A DNA stretch of 64,000 nucleotides from Prinsepia uniflora (taxonomy: Eukaryota > Streptophyta > Magnoliopsida > Rosales > Rosaceae). Positions 11,281 through 23,721 of the stretch are shown here, one piece after another. The DNA lies in the NCBI GenBank assembly GCA_032719365.1, contig CM064874.1, positions 40,388,271 through 40,452,270 on the forward strand, read 5' to 3'. The position numbers and the translations under genes are program-made. The first letter of the stretch is position 1; the number at the start of each line of letters is the position of its first letter. The notes beneath the pieces were generated by a model. It did not search any database and was not told the DNA's origin. It saw nothing but the letters and a program-made list of their open reading frames with translations.

Positions 11281-12475
11281 CTTGGTGAGGGGAGGGGATG
11301 CGTTCGATGTAGGGAAACCGAATAAAAACAAAAGAGAGAAAATGGAGAGGATTCGATAGAAAATGGATCAGCACGAGAGAAAAGAGGAACCAGCAGTAGT
11401 AGAAGGAAAATGAGAGTGAAAGAAATAGATAGATGGGAAAAAGAAGGAGGAAACAATGAGGAACAAGGTAGAACCCGTGAGGTAACTCCATCGGGTTTCT
11501 AGTTTCAAGCTAGGGAACTCGATGATGGACGGGACAATAGCCTCCTGGAGGTCATGTGGTTGTTCTCGGATAGAAAAAGCAGGCAGTGAACATTGGGATT
11601 GTCGAGGACACAGCTGGGAAGGCATGGTCAAAAGGTGGTGAAGGTAAGTCGACGAGATTCTCTAAGTATTTCTCCTTTTTTAACTTCATAGATTGACTCC
11701 TTAGTTCAATTAGATGGAATTCGATGCTTGAAATAATGGAAACGAACGTGTAAGGACGGAGAAAATGTCGGGTCGCCGCCGCCGGTCGGGCGACTTGGAA
11801 ACCAGGAAAACGGGTCTGGAAGACGACCCTGTCACCAGCGCGCACACAGAGGCTTGCGATGGCGCGTGGGGTGGCGTCTGACGTCTTTTCAAAGTTGTTT
11901 CAACATGAAAATGTTTATAATTTTATTCTAAGCCTAATGATATTATGTTTGAATGAATTTGTAACGACCCGTCCCGAATTCCAGGATTAGATTAGTGACT
12001 AATCATGATTAGTGAGGTTAATCGGTGATTAGTTAGGCGAAATCGGACGAACGATGCAAAATGACCGTTTTTCCCTTGGAATGGGTAAAACGTTGACTTT
12101 TCATTCTGGTGGTCAAATGGACTTTGACCGATGACTGTGACGTAGTTTGGAACGTCACGAGTTCATAGACAAGTGACACGTTCAATTCCGACATTCGAGG
12201 AAAAAGTTATGACATTCAGAAGTTTAAGGGCAATTTGGTAATTTTGGTTAAAATGGGGCAAATAGTTAACTTTTAACCTGGGAGGTCCGATGGCCGAGGG
12301 CCGAGGACTGTTAGGTAGATCGGGATGATATGAATCCATAGACAAGCGGCATGCTGAAATCGGACTTCGAACGGGGAAGTTATAGGTCACAGAAGATCGA
12401 TTTCACTATGCACGTACTTCGAGACGATGATGATTTGGAAATATCTGATTGGGCAGATATTTTGGTGGGTCCCAT

Positions 12476-12501
12476 GGATGAGTGACAAGTGTCACTCATC
12501 C
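12476..12501. other. Perfect palindrome in LTR A
   Basis: Arms GGATGAGTGACA and TGTCACTCATCC with two bases (AG) between them. Equivalent palindromes occur at 38761-38785 and 42873-42906 and, less perfectly, in the other LTRs of the family. Confidence 0.9.
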
Positions 12502-14638
12502 TATTGGTCAAGTCCCCTAAATTTTGGATCTACATAATTAAATACTATTATATTAATTATTTTATAATTAAACTTTCTAACACTAAATCCTAGCCATCCA
12601 TTCAAATTAATCACTCAATCCTCACCCTTCATTCATCTCCCTCTCATCAGCTATCATCTCTTCTCTTCTATTCATAACCCAAAACCCCATAACCCATATT
12701 TCTCTATTTTTCTTCAAAACATAAACACACATATCCCCCACCTCCATCGCTCATCTTGTGACTGTGTTACAATTAACATGACCTTGAGGAAGTGAGGAAA
12801 GACTGAGGGACTGAGGATGACGGCGGTGGACATGGCGGAGGGAACCCGTGAGCTTGGTTACTGGTCAAAAATGGTGGATGGAGTTTTGATGGGTGTTGAA
12901 CGGGTTGATCGATTCCAGTACGCCCTAGGGAGTGAGACGAGTCCACAGAGCTTGTATTTGAGGAGAATGGTGGCCGGGAATGAGAGATATCGATGGAGGA
13001 AAGTCGAGCTTACGGCTCATTGTTCAACAGGTTAGGATGACCTAGAGAGGTCGGATTAGCTCGGTGAGCCGTGTGGCACGCATATCGAGGCGATAGCTCG
13101 GACGGTCTGTGAGTGAATCTTGTTTTCTAACTTGGTGCATGCATAAATGTTTATTATATGTTTTAAATACTTGTTTGTGATGCCATGAGTGCATTTGGAT
13201 GTGTGGTTACGTATAGGCACGTATTTCGAGGTTTCGGCCCTATACGGTGCCTATACAGGTCTGTATTTCTTTATTGGTCTAAATGAAATGGATTTTGATT
13301 TCAAAAGGTTAAACTCAGGTATGAGATCCATTTGGTTTTGTCTCGGGCATATGACCCTATTGATGACCTACGGGTTTGAATCGTGGTCGCGGCTAGTGCT
13401 ATGTGCACGACGACAAACGATACGACGCTCACCTCTGGACTGAGATATGTTCCTTCTGGAGAGGTTACGACGCACGATTCGTTGTCGGGTAGCCGAGGGA
13501 GGCTCGACTTCGGAGTGAAGACGGTTCAGGATAGCGATCGGTGATGAGTGCACCATGATCTTGTGGTGGTCGCGTCGATTGATACGTTCACGGCGACATA
13601 CCAGGATTGAGGGCGGTCCTGGATGGATGGTTGCACGCATCACTACGATCGGAGTCGTGATTGACCTTTAGATATCAGGCACGGTGCCCAGCTGATGTTA
13701 TATGTTCGGGCACGAGTCCTAGTTACTTTATGGTTATGATTTCGGGTCAGGGACCCTAGATGGATTTCCAAGTTCATGACGGTTTATGGGAACCTGCATG
13801 AACCCTGGAATGGTTATTGTGGTACATGACGGTTTATGGGAACGGGGCATGGAGGATGTTTTCTATATATATATATGAATGGCATGGATGCTATAGATCA
13901 TGACGGTTCAGGTGAACCGGGCATGAATATTTATGTTATGTATATATATGTTCATATACCTTCCTTTACTTCAATTATCTCCTCCGGAGAGGGTCGTTGG
14001 CCTGGGTGGACTCCGGAGTAGTTACAGAGCACTGACTGAGTGGGAGTCGCCCCCGTTGGGTGCCTTACTCTCAGGAAGGCTTGTACTATAACCTCAGGAT
14101 GGGTCATTGGTCTATGGACATTGACCTTCGATTCTGAGAGACTTGGGTTTGAGACCCCGGGTAGCACGCGCATAGCTTTGGAAACCGTGATAGGATTGGT
14201 TGCGTGAATTATATGTATATATGATATATGATATATGATATGATATATGGTGTGTGATGGACACAGGTTTTGGGCAGTGGCCCGTGTACTTGGTTTCTTT
14301 ATGATTTGGGCTGAGTCCCACATGGATTTGGGCAGTGGCCCGTATGATTGGTTCTTATTGGTTTTTTCATTATGGTTTTGGTCTTAGTTCCCACATGTGG
14401 TTCATTTGGTTAAATAGTTTTCGAATGCATGCAGGCTTTTTAGTGAAGGGTACAAATGTCTTTCTTTTGAAATGTTTTTATAAACTCTTGTTTTGTCCAC
14501 TCACAACTTTTAATGTTTTAACTGCCCTTCAGGTTGACATCAGATGTGGACTGTAGATGAGACCGAGATATCACATACCTCCTCCAGATCCTGGCGTACT
14601 CTAATAGCCCGAGAGGACAAATGTCAGAAATATCCCTT

Positions 14639-14659
14639 GTCTGACACTTCGTGTCAGAC
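14639..14659 (+). other. Terminal hairpin of LTR A
   Basis: A perfect 9-bp stem (GTCTGACAC with GTGTCAGAC) around a TTC loop, about 55 bp before the LTR end. It recurs at the same place in several other LTRs of the family. Confidence 0.85.
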
Positions 14660-14719
14660 GGGAGCAGGGTCATCCCTCGTTAATCCCGGGGGGATTGGGA
14701 TGGGTCCTGTCAGAATTGG

Positions 14720-16949
14720 TGACAGGACCCGTCCCAAATGGACTTTGATAACCGTGGCTGGTTCTGCTCCCGTCTAACAAGTCAATTGAAGTACCAAAAT
14801 TACCTTCAGCACTTGTCAGACAAGAGATAACCATACGGATTTCCACTCATGCCTCCGCTTCTCGACCATCCCCGATCTTCGTGCCACAGCTTGGAGGGTC
14901 ATCGAAAACATAAAAAGTATGAGTGGACTAAAATAATATCGTTTGAAAATACATTTCGAAACAAATCACTTTACCCTCCATTTATAAAACATGCATGTAT
15001 AGAGTAAAACATACGAACAACCAGCTCTCAAGACAAACCACATGAAAATCATCAAACTAGTCACAAAAACCATCAACAATAGTACTCGTCACCAGTACTC
15101 AAATATCAAGCACAATAATCAAACAACACTACTCACAAGTGCACAGTCAATTACACAATCACATCAGCACTACGCGTAGGCAACCAACAATAAGTCAATA
15201 ACCCCGAGCATCAGCCGTCTGGGAACACCCCTAGCTTCGGCTGGCTAGGAACACACACATACCCCTAGCATCAGCCGTCTGGGAAACACCCGGAGCTTCG
15301 GCTTCCTGGGAAACAAACACAATCACCCCAAGCTTTGGTCGTCTGGGAAATACCTCTAGCTTCGACCGTATGGGAACTCATCACAATCACAATGAAAACC
15401 GTCCATGGATTACATCCCAAAACCTTAATTATAATCTTTGACTTAAAACCAAGTCAAAACACCATTTTCAAACTCGGGCCTAACCCAAAACATCATTTTA
15501 ATCATTCTCGTAAAACGTACCCAAAACCGATTAAATATTCCATAAAATCAACAAACAATCATATCAAATCATCATGCAATCATTGCAACTCAAATAATGC
15601 AATCAATCATGCAAAATATTTAACTATGAATGCATAATAGTTTATGAAACAAACGTACACTCACACACCGTCCAAGCTGCTTGATTATGAGCTGTGCGCT
15701 TTTCCGTAAATTCCAAGAATCACCAATCTTGTCAAAGACCACCACTAAGGGTCACTAACACCTCAAATAATGTCATATTAAAATCCCATAACTTTTCGGA
15801 CTTAAAATATGTATTAAAAACATAACATAACACTTCGAACCCTCAAAACTATATCGAAATAGTATCCGATCGACTCGAAACCTGGCCAAAATGTTCATTA
15901 CATCGAAAGCATCAAATTTCATATTGGAATTCGTCCAATTCCGCATCAATTTCAACGTTTTCAACACCTAAATTCACCGCCTTAATCTTAGAAAAGGATT
16001 TATCATCTCAATTTGAAGAAAACGTACTTCAATCTAACCCAATTCAAACTCTAAAATCCGAAATAATCGCAGGCCCTGTTCTAGATTCAGTCCGTTCAAT
16101 TACTGGTGTTTTCTCCATTCTAATGAACCAAAAACCATATTAGGATCCTTCTAAACATGTTTTCAAAGTCAATTTAATCGTTCAATACCCCTAATTACTC
16201 GAATTTGATTCGAGAATCCGATATGGACACAAGCTTGATTCTGGCTCGTTCTTCGTTCAATTTCTTTGATTCTTGGATGGTTCGACTCGTTGAAGTCTCA
16301 GAAGGCATAAAAGAAATTCAATTTCATCAATTCATGTCCAAAATCAACATTCCAAATTCTCAATTCATCGAACTTTCTCCGGGGTTGGGTTTCAGGTTTT
16401 TGGGTTCTTTGCCTCTCTTTTCCTTTCCTTTTTATTCGTTTGTCTCTCCTAAATCTCCTAAAGGTTTTAGGTTTTTCATTGGTCTCACAATCTGTTGTAA
16501 GTGGTGAAGATCAAGGTGGAAGGACTGAGTTTTGTTCATCCAATTTGGACAAAAGAACCCATCACATACCCGTAATGCAACCAAGCTTAATTTAAGTGTG
16601 ACAGATGTCACACAATTGGAGGGGTGAGTCACACCTGAAGATAATTCGCCAAAACAGCAAAAAGACCAATTTGCCCCTTAAAATACAAATTACCAAAATA
16701 TCCTTGCACTTTAAATTACGAAATGCCCCTCATCAATTTAGACCCGTAACTCTCACATCCGAACTCCGATTTTGACATGCCACCCGTCTACGGACTTAAC
16801 GTCTCGAGACTTACGTAACGGTCTTCATAGAAAGTCCAAAAAGTGTCTCCAACAAAAAGTTAACTTTTGACCCCATTAACCAAGGGTAAAATTGTCATTT
16901 ATTTCTAAAATTTCCAAATTTCCCTTTCTCGAATTTCCAGGTCGTCACA
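14720..16949 (-). mobile_element. Solo LTR B (minus strand)
   Basis: On the plus strand it runs from TGACAGGACCCGTCCC to GGTCGTCACA, the reverse complement of the family termini, 2,230 bp. An exact target duplication ATTGG lies at 14715-14719 and 16950-16954. It is shorter than its relatives and has a single front module. The terminal hairpin is split by an insertion of about 35 bp (14780-14815). Confidence 0.9.
15201..15378. repeat. Short tandem repeats in LTR B
   Basis: About six degenerate copies of a 25-35-bp unit of the type CCTAGCATCAGCCGTCTGG. They occupy the position where other LTRs of the family carry their own different tandem units. Confidence 0.8.
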
Positions 16950-17827
16950 ATTGGACTTCGTTTGTATTTATTGTTGATTTTAGTATAATATGCTAAGTAT
17001 GCTTAATATAATTGAGATATTTAACATGATTCATAGGTTGTATTCATTGTGATTGTGTGGTATAACATTATGCTGAGTAGATGTGTTGATTCAAAAGGAT
17101 TGTGGAAAGGAACAATAACCATCACAAGGATATATAAGGAAACATAAGTTAAATAGTTTATATGGACCTTTTGTAATGACCCGTCCCAAAATTTCGTGAT
17201 TATCGAGATTTAATCAAGGATTAATTGAGACGAATTAGGATTAGTCAAGGTGAAATGACGATTTTACCCTTAGAAGGGAAAAATGTTGACGTTTGACCCG
17301 GAAGGTGAATTGTACATGGATAAGGTCTATTACGTAGATCGAGAGATTACGAGTACGTAGACAAGCGGCACGTCGAATTTGGACGTCGTACGGGAAAGTT
17401 ACTGGTCACGGAAGATTCGATTGGATTTTACAATGGCATGTTTTATGAGGCAAGTTGACTTTTGGTTTATTTTTAATAGACCCAAAATATCTCATCTGGA
17501 CCAATGGATAAGTGATAAGTGTCACCCATCCCCTTGGCCCTTTCCCCCACATTCATGCATTTCTCCTCCCTTGTTTATCAAACCTGAAACCCATTTCCTT
17601 CACACTATATGCATCACCCTTCATCCTTTCTATCTACTGTGAGGAGGAGAGTGACGTTGAGAGACGGAGAGGGGCGGTGGAGTGACTACGCCCAAACTAC
17701 GCATTAAATTAAATATGTAATTCGAGTGTTATGCAATTTAAACCCTTTTTTTGTGTAGATGTAGTATTGATAAATAGGGATCGTTCTTAACCGGGGAAAT
17801 TAGGGATATTAATAATGTGTTTGTGGG

Positions 17828-18090
17828 AGATGAATAAAAGAATAATGAATTAAAGATTTAAATAATCAAAGAATTAAATAATCAAAGAATTAACAATTTA
17901 AAGAATTAATGACTTAAAGAATAAAAGAATAGAGAATTAAAGAATAAATGAATTAAAGAATTAACTAATCAAAGAATCAATAAATTAAAGAGTAAAGGAA
18001 TAAAAGAATAAAGAAATGAAAGAATCAAAGACTAATAAATTAAAAGTATGAAAGAATAAAAAAATAAAAGAATAAAGAATAAAAAGGGGG
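17828..18090. repeat. Degenerate AT-rich minisatellite in the LTR
   Basis: Irregular repetition of 8-9-bp units such as AAAGAATTA and GAATAAAA within the R/U5 side of the LTR. Confidence 0.75.
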
Positions 18091-18802
18091 GTTTTGAAAA
18101 GGTTTGTGATCATGTAAATAAGTAAAATCATAGATAAACTAATTTTACTTCTATTCTAATTCATGTACAAGTGATCTTCTTAAAACACAAATCTTACCAA
18201 CACTCTAATAATTGCAAATATTAAATCAATCACGAAATTTTACCTTAATCGTCTTAATTACCTTCATACATTTTTCAATACTATAAATGCACCGACAGCG
18301 GACAACACTTACAATATGATTCACCTTTTGTTTTTGACTGAATGCGCCGACAGCGATCAACATTAAGTCTCTTCAATTCTACTTTAAATGCACCGACAGC
18401 GGATAAAACACTTAACATTGAATTGAAGTATGAAGCACTAAAATGTATAAAATAACTAAAATTCATAAAGTAAGACACATGGAGATTGTATTTAACACTA
18501 ACAAATATTAGTAAGAAAAACCTCACATATATTGAACTATAATCAAAACCAATAACAAAAATGAGAGTTTGAGTAAATGGAGAGTAATTGTTACACTTTC
18601 AAGATGGATGAAAACAATGGATTGTTATTCATACGATTCTCCGACAGCGGACGGAACCTTATGAAGATGGAGGAAATAAACTTGGGAAATATGGACTCAA
18701 ACTCTAAACTTTGTATTGGAGATACTTTGCCAAAGTTTGTCTCAAAGAAGGCTCAAATGTGTGCCTCAAAGAAGGTGTATTTCAACAAGTGAATTGAAAC
18801 CC

Positions 18803-18810
18803 TATTTATA
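18803..18810 (-). promoter_or_regulatory. TATA box of the Athila LTR
   Basis: TATAAATA on the element's sense strand, the same as at 421-428. The transcription start would be expected some 30 bp further left. The truncated 5' LTR at 28418-28901 lacks this part, so the element's own promoter copy is gone. Confidence 0.5.
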
Positions 18811-19523
18811 GGTGGAGAAAGCTACCAAAAATAATATAAAAATACAATAAAAAATGTGGAATAATGGAATGATGAGTAATAAAGATTTGTAATGATGTTT
18901 AGAGGTGGTTTGAGTTGTAAAGTTGTAAAATTGGGTTGGAAAGTGGTTGGAAAGTGGGTGGAAATTGGGTGGAAACTGCTGGAAAGAAATCAGCAGAGAG
19001 CAGCTGAAAATAACTCCCAAAATTCGGTAGGCTGCTGCTGAAGGGGCGGCTGGGAGTTCGGCAGGCGCGCGCTGAGGAGAGGCGCATCGGTTCGGCAGGC
19101 GCGCGCCGGATCTCAGTCTTGTTGTTCGGTGCAGGGCTGTGCGCGCTGGGGGGAAGGCTTGAGGCGGGCCGCGCCAGTTTGGGCTTCGCCTGGGCTGCGC
19201 GAATTAGATGGGCTGGGCCTAATTTCTGGGCTTTTTTTTTTCTTTTCTTCTTTTTTTTCTGCTGGGCTGGGCTGCACACAAATTAATTTAAATAATTTAT
19301 TTATAAATTAATTATTCCACCGAATTTCGTCCATAATTTATTCGTTATAATTCCGATCGAGACGATTCTTTCGCCAAAATGCTCCAAATTACAAACTTTA
19401 TTTATCTAAACATAAAAATCACAAAATAATTTATTTTATCAATTTATTTAATATTTTAATACTAAAAGTCAAGTATAAAGGGTATAAAATAATATAAAAT
19501 AATGCTTATTTAACGTCCTATCA

Positions 19524-19540
19524 AATACCCCCACACTTAA
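19524..19540 (-). other. Polypurine tract of the Athila element
   Basis: On the minus strand AAGTGTGGGGGTATT lies directly before the 3' LTR (TGATAGGACG). This is the expected primer for plus-strand DNA synthesis. Confidence 0.8.
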
Positions 19541-21266
19541 ACTTTGCTAGTCCCTAGCAAATACTAAAATCAAACTACGAATGCAAAACAAGTAAGCCCT
19601 TAACCATTTGTCTCAAATTTCATTGTTATAATCATGGCATAAAAGATTTTCACTTAAAACATTTAAGCAAATGGAATTCAAGTGTTAATACATGGTAACA
19701 AAATGTTTAACAAGTAAGATAATGAGTAAATATGGTGAAATGGAGTTCTGCATGAATAAGACAAGTATGAATCAACTCACAAGGATATGCACTCATAAAT
19801 TCACTCAATTTGTGAGGGTTTGTGTTTGCACTAAAAGTATGTGAGAAATACTCACATAATCGGAATGAAGTACTTTTGCAAAATTTCAAACAAACACCTC
19901 AAGATAAAAACAAAATATACTTGCACAAATGAACCAAAACCATAAGCTTACTCAAGTGATTGACTCCACTAATCAAAATTTACCATCTTATGGATCATAA
20001 GGTCTTTACGAAGGTTGTAATTGGGTAAAGTTTAGAGGCAAGGAAAATATAGGACAAGTGGTGCTCAATTCGTTCCAAGACTCAATAGACTCCCAAAACG
20101 TATCATAGCTTCCCAACCTTAGTGCAATGATGTCAGTAATCCATCCCTTCGAACATAAGCCTAATTTCATCATGTTGGGCCTCATAATCATTCTTTGTGT
20201 CGGATTTACAAATGTAAAGGACTTAACTCAAAATTTACATAACCAAACCTTATTACCTTGATCGATACTCAACTTTATTTTTATTTTTTTATATCAAGGT
20301 AAAAACATGTGTCAATAATACAACAAAGCTTGAGTCGGTAAATCCAAATAATTCGCATAAAAGTCTTTTCAACATCATTATTTTCTCCTTACACAATCTT
20401 TATATCTTCAACCGAGTTCTTGGAATAAGGGTAAAGGATGTCTATACTAAGCTCAAGTGTTTAGATAATCATGGTGATGAAAGAAAGGCTTAATGTGGGT
20501 TCAAAAGGGTTAAAACTATGGGGGTCGCAACTCGTGCGCTCAAAATAGGGAACATGAATGTTTGAATTTGTGGTGTTAACCCTAATGCCTTAATCATTTC
20601 CAAAATCAGAGAGTTTATTGACTTAAAAGCTTTGAAAATCACATAGAATAAGTTCTAGTACTCTAGAGTTTATTAAAAGCTATAGCAAGCAGTTATGAGG
20701 CATATGTATATCAATTTAAACAAAGAACTTATGAATCACTCATCAAAGATGTATATAAGGTTCTAAAGCTCACATATGGTTCAAATGATTCATACTTATC
20801 ATATCGTGCTCATTTATGTACCAATTTACATGCATTATCTTCAAGTTGTAACACTTAATCACAAAATATTAACAAACAAATTCAAGTTGTAGTGATCATC
20901 TTTATAGCCATAACATATTCATTTCCGTTCATTTATATCATTGACAAGTTAAAGGGCAACTTATTGCTCGTAAAAACACTACGTTAAAACAAAAAGACTC
21001 AAGAAAGCAATAATTTGTTTTATTTATTTTTTTAAAATTTTTTATTTTTTATTTATTTTATTTTTTTTCGTAAGAAAGACTTAATAAAACAATTTCAATT
21101 GCACAAAATAAAAAAAATAAAAAAAAAACCTCATAAAAATACTAAGTTAAAACTAAAAGATTTAAAACAGTAAATTTTTTTTTCGTAAGAAAGAAATAAA
21201 ACAATTGCAAATTAAAAAAAAAAACTTAATAAAACAATTTCAAATGCACAAATAAATTTGTAAACC
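19541..21266 (-). other. ORF-less 3' region of the Athila element
   Basis: About 1.7 kb between pol and the 3' polypurine tract. Athila relatives may carry an env-like frame here. I see only short random frames and poly(A/T) tracts (about 20995-21240). Confidence 0.6.
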
Positions 21267-21280
21267 ATTCCCCCACACTT
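21267..21280 (-). other. Second polypurine-tract-like motif after pol
   Basis: On the minus strand AAGTGTGGGGGAAT follows GAGGACAATGTAG about 230 bp downstream of the pol stop. It is nearly the same motif as the true tract at the LTR and may be an internal or ancestral priming site. Confidence 0.6.
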
Positions 21281-21513
21281 AAATTCTACATTGTCCTCAA
21301 TGTAGGAAAATACAAAATAATTAAACATAGAATCAAAGTAAGGAAGATGATTTAAGAAAATGAAGTAAGAAAGAAAAACATAAACAAAGTAAAAGAGAGT
21401 GAAGGGTTGAAAGAAAGCTCTGTGTTGATGACTCCTTCACACTCGAGAACACATTGGGTTGCCTCCCAACAAGCGCTTGAAGTTTAACGTCCATCCAGCC
21501 TAGACCAAATTCT

Positions 21514-23721
21514 TTATCTGATAGGACGTAGAAGTACTCTGTCTGACTCCACATCGTGTCCTCCAATTGCCTCGATGTAAGGCTTCAATCGGTGGCCATT
21601 GACCTTGAACTCTTTTCCCGTTTCAATGCTTTTGATCTGTATAGCTCCATGGGCAAACACATTAGTAACAACAAAAGGACCTACCCATCTGGAGAATAAT
21701 TTACCTGGAAAGAGTCTAAGCCGGGAATTGAACAACAAAACTTTCTGGCCAATGTCAAATGCTTTACTCTTGATCTGTTTGTCATGAAATGCCTTTGCCT
21801 TTTCCTTGTAGATCAGAGTGCTATCAAATGCATCATTTCTGATTTCCTCAAGCTCACTCAGTTGGAGCTTCCGATGCAAACCGGCGTCATCAAGCTTGAT
21901 GTTGAAAGTTTTGACGGCCCACCATGCTTTATGCTCTAGTTCCACCGGAAGGTGATATGCTTTACCGTACACCAACCTATAGGGTGACATTCCTATAGGT
22001 GTTTTGTATGCCGTCCTGTATGCCCAAAGTGCATCATCCAACCGTTGGCTCCAATCCTTATGATTAGGACCCACAGTTCGCTCTAATATCTTCTTGATCT
22101 CTCTATTACTGACTTCTGCCATTCCACTCGTTTGAGGATGGTAAGGTGTAGAGACTCGATGAGTGACACCATACCGTTTCATTAAAGCTTCAATGGTCTT
22201 GTTGCAGAAATGACTTCCTCCATCACTTATTAGGACCTGCGGGATCCCAAACCTGGAAAGAATGTTAGTTCTGAGGAAATCTGCAACAGTTTTAGAGTCA
22301 TTAGTCCTGGTGGCCTTAGCTTCCACCCATTTTGATACATAATCAACGGCAAGTAAGATATAGAGATAGCCATTAGATTGAGGAAACGGACCCATAAAAT
22401 CGATACCCCAAACATCAAATATTTCAACAGTAAGAACATAATGTTGTGGCATTTCATCCCTTCGTCCTAAGTTTCCTGATCTCTGACATTTATCACAGGC
22501 TAAGCAAAATGAATGTGCATCTTTAAAAAGTGTGGGCCAATATAGTCCAGATTCTAAGATTTTGAGTACAGTTTTTCTAGATCCAAAGTGGCCTCCACAA
22601 GCATGGCTATGGCAGAACTCTAGGACTGACCTATGTTCAATATCAGGGACACATCTCCTAATCAATAAATCTGCACAGTGTTTCCACAAATAAGGTTCAT
22701 CCCAAATATAGTGCCTAGCATGCTTCTTAAGTTTATCTTTTTGTGCACGGGAAAGGGTGGTGGGCAACTGCTTGGTGACTAAATAATTGACAATATCAGC
22801 ATACCAAGGAGTACCTCCCTCGATTTTGAAGAGTTGTTCGTCTGGAAACATCTCTTGAATCGCCACAGGATCTCGTTCATGTGCAATGCGACTCAAATGA
22901 TCTGCCACCACATTCTCTACACCTTTCTTATCTTTAATCTCGATGTCAAACTCTTGAAGAAGAAGAATCCATCGGATCAGTCTTGGTTTCGCTTCTTTTT
23001 TGGCTAGGAGATACTTTAGTGCTGCATGATCAGTGTAAATAACGACTTTAGTTCGAAGTAGATAAGAGCGAAATTTATCTAAAGTAAATACAACAGCAAG
23101 CAACTCCTTTTTTGTAGTGGTGTAGTTCATCTGGGCATCATTAAAGGTTCTGGATGCATAGTAGATGGCGTAGGGCTTCTTATCCCGCCTTTGTCTGAGT
23201 ACGGCTCCAACTGCATAATCAGAGGCATCGCACATTAGTTCAAAGGGTAAGGACCAATAAGGGGCACAATGAATGGGGGCAGTGGTTAAGAGATTTTTAA
23301 GCTTCTCAAAAGCTTCCTGATAGTCTGCATCAAAGACGAAGGGTGTCTCTTTCTGAAGCAGTCGACACAAGGGCCTTGCAATGTGGGAGAAGTCTTGGAT
23401 AAATCTTCTGTAAAATCCTGCGTGACCAAGAAATGAACGGATTCCTCTCACCAAAGTGGGAGAGGGTAAGTGGCGCACAATATCAACTTTAGATTTATCG
23501 ACTTCAATTCCTCTTTCAGAGACAATATGGCCCAAGACTATCCCTTGTCTGACCATGAAATGGCATTTCTCCCAGTTAAGTACCAGATTAGTTTCGACAC
23601 ACCTTTGCAAGATAAGTGCTAAGTGTTCTAAGAATGCATCAAAACTATCCCCAAAGACACTGAAATCGTCCATAAATACTTCAATTATTTTTTCGACGTA
23701 TTCAGAGAAAATAGAAAGCAT
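21514..23721 (-). pseudogene. Athila pol, C-terminal part: RT palm end, RNase H, integrase
   Basis: A 735-codon open frame, the best preserved part of the polyprotein. The RT active site FMDD is at residues 16-19. RNase H acidic residues fit D165 (CDASD), E206 (KKELL), D221 (YTDHA) and D274 (ADHLSR). The integrase zinc-binding HHCC region is near residues 371-412 (HSHACGGHFG, then CDKCQR). The integrase core triad fits D441, D500 and E536, with the usual 35-residue spacing between the last two. All key residues are present. The frame is separated from the upstream RT by a one-base frameshift near 23750, so no full RT can be made. These enzymes copy the element RNA and insert the DNA. Confidence 0.92.

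Larger units (their letters stand above)
11960..14712 (+). mobile_element. Solo LTR A (large ORF-less LTR family)
   Basis: The LTR runs from TGTAACGACCCGTCCCG to GGGATGGGTCCTGTCA, 2,753 bp. An exact 5-bp target duplication GAATT is at 11955-11959 and 14713-14717. There is no internal domain, so this is a recombined solo LTR. It contains two copies of the ~190-bp front module, the GGATGAGTGACA palindrome (12476-12501), three CATGACGG hairpins (13772-13927) and the terminal GTCTGACAC hairpin (14639-14659). Confidence 0.92.
17683..19523 (-). repeat. 3' LTR of the Athila element (complete)
   Basis: 1,841 bp, TG...CA on the plus strand (TGACTACGCCC to ACGTCCTATCA). The far part (about 17828-18090) is a degenerate tandem of AAAGAATTA-like units. 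CCGACAGCGG-type boxes occur at about 18294, 18350, 18394 and 18643. A minus-strand TATA box is at 18803-18810. Confidence 0.92.

Noticed and set aside
15201..15378. CRISPR-like spaced repeats
   Set aside because: Repeats are degenerate, spacing is irregular, and the context is a plant LTR.
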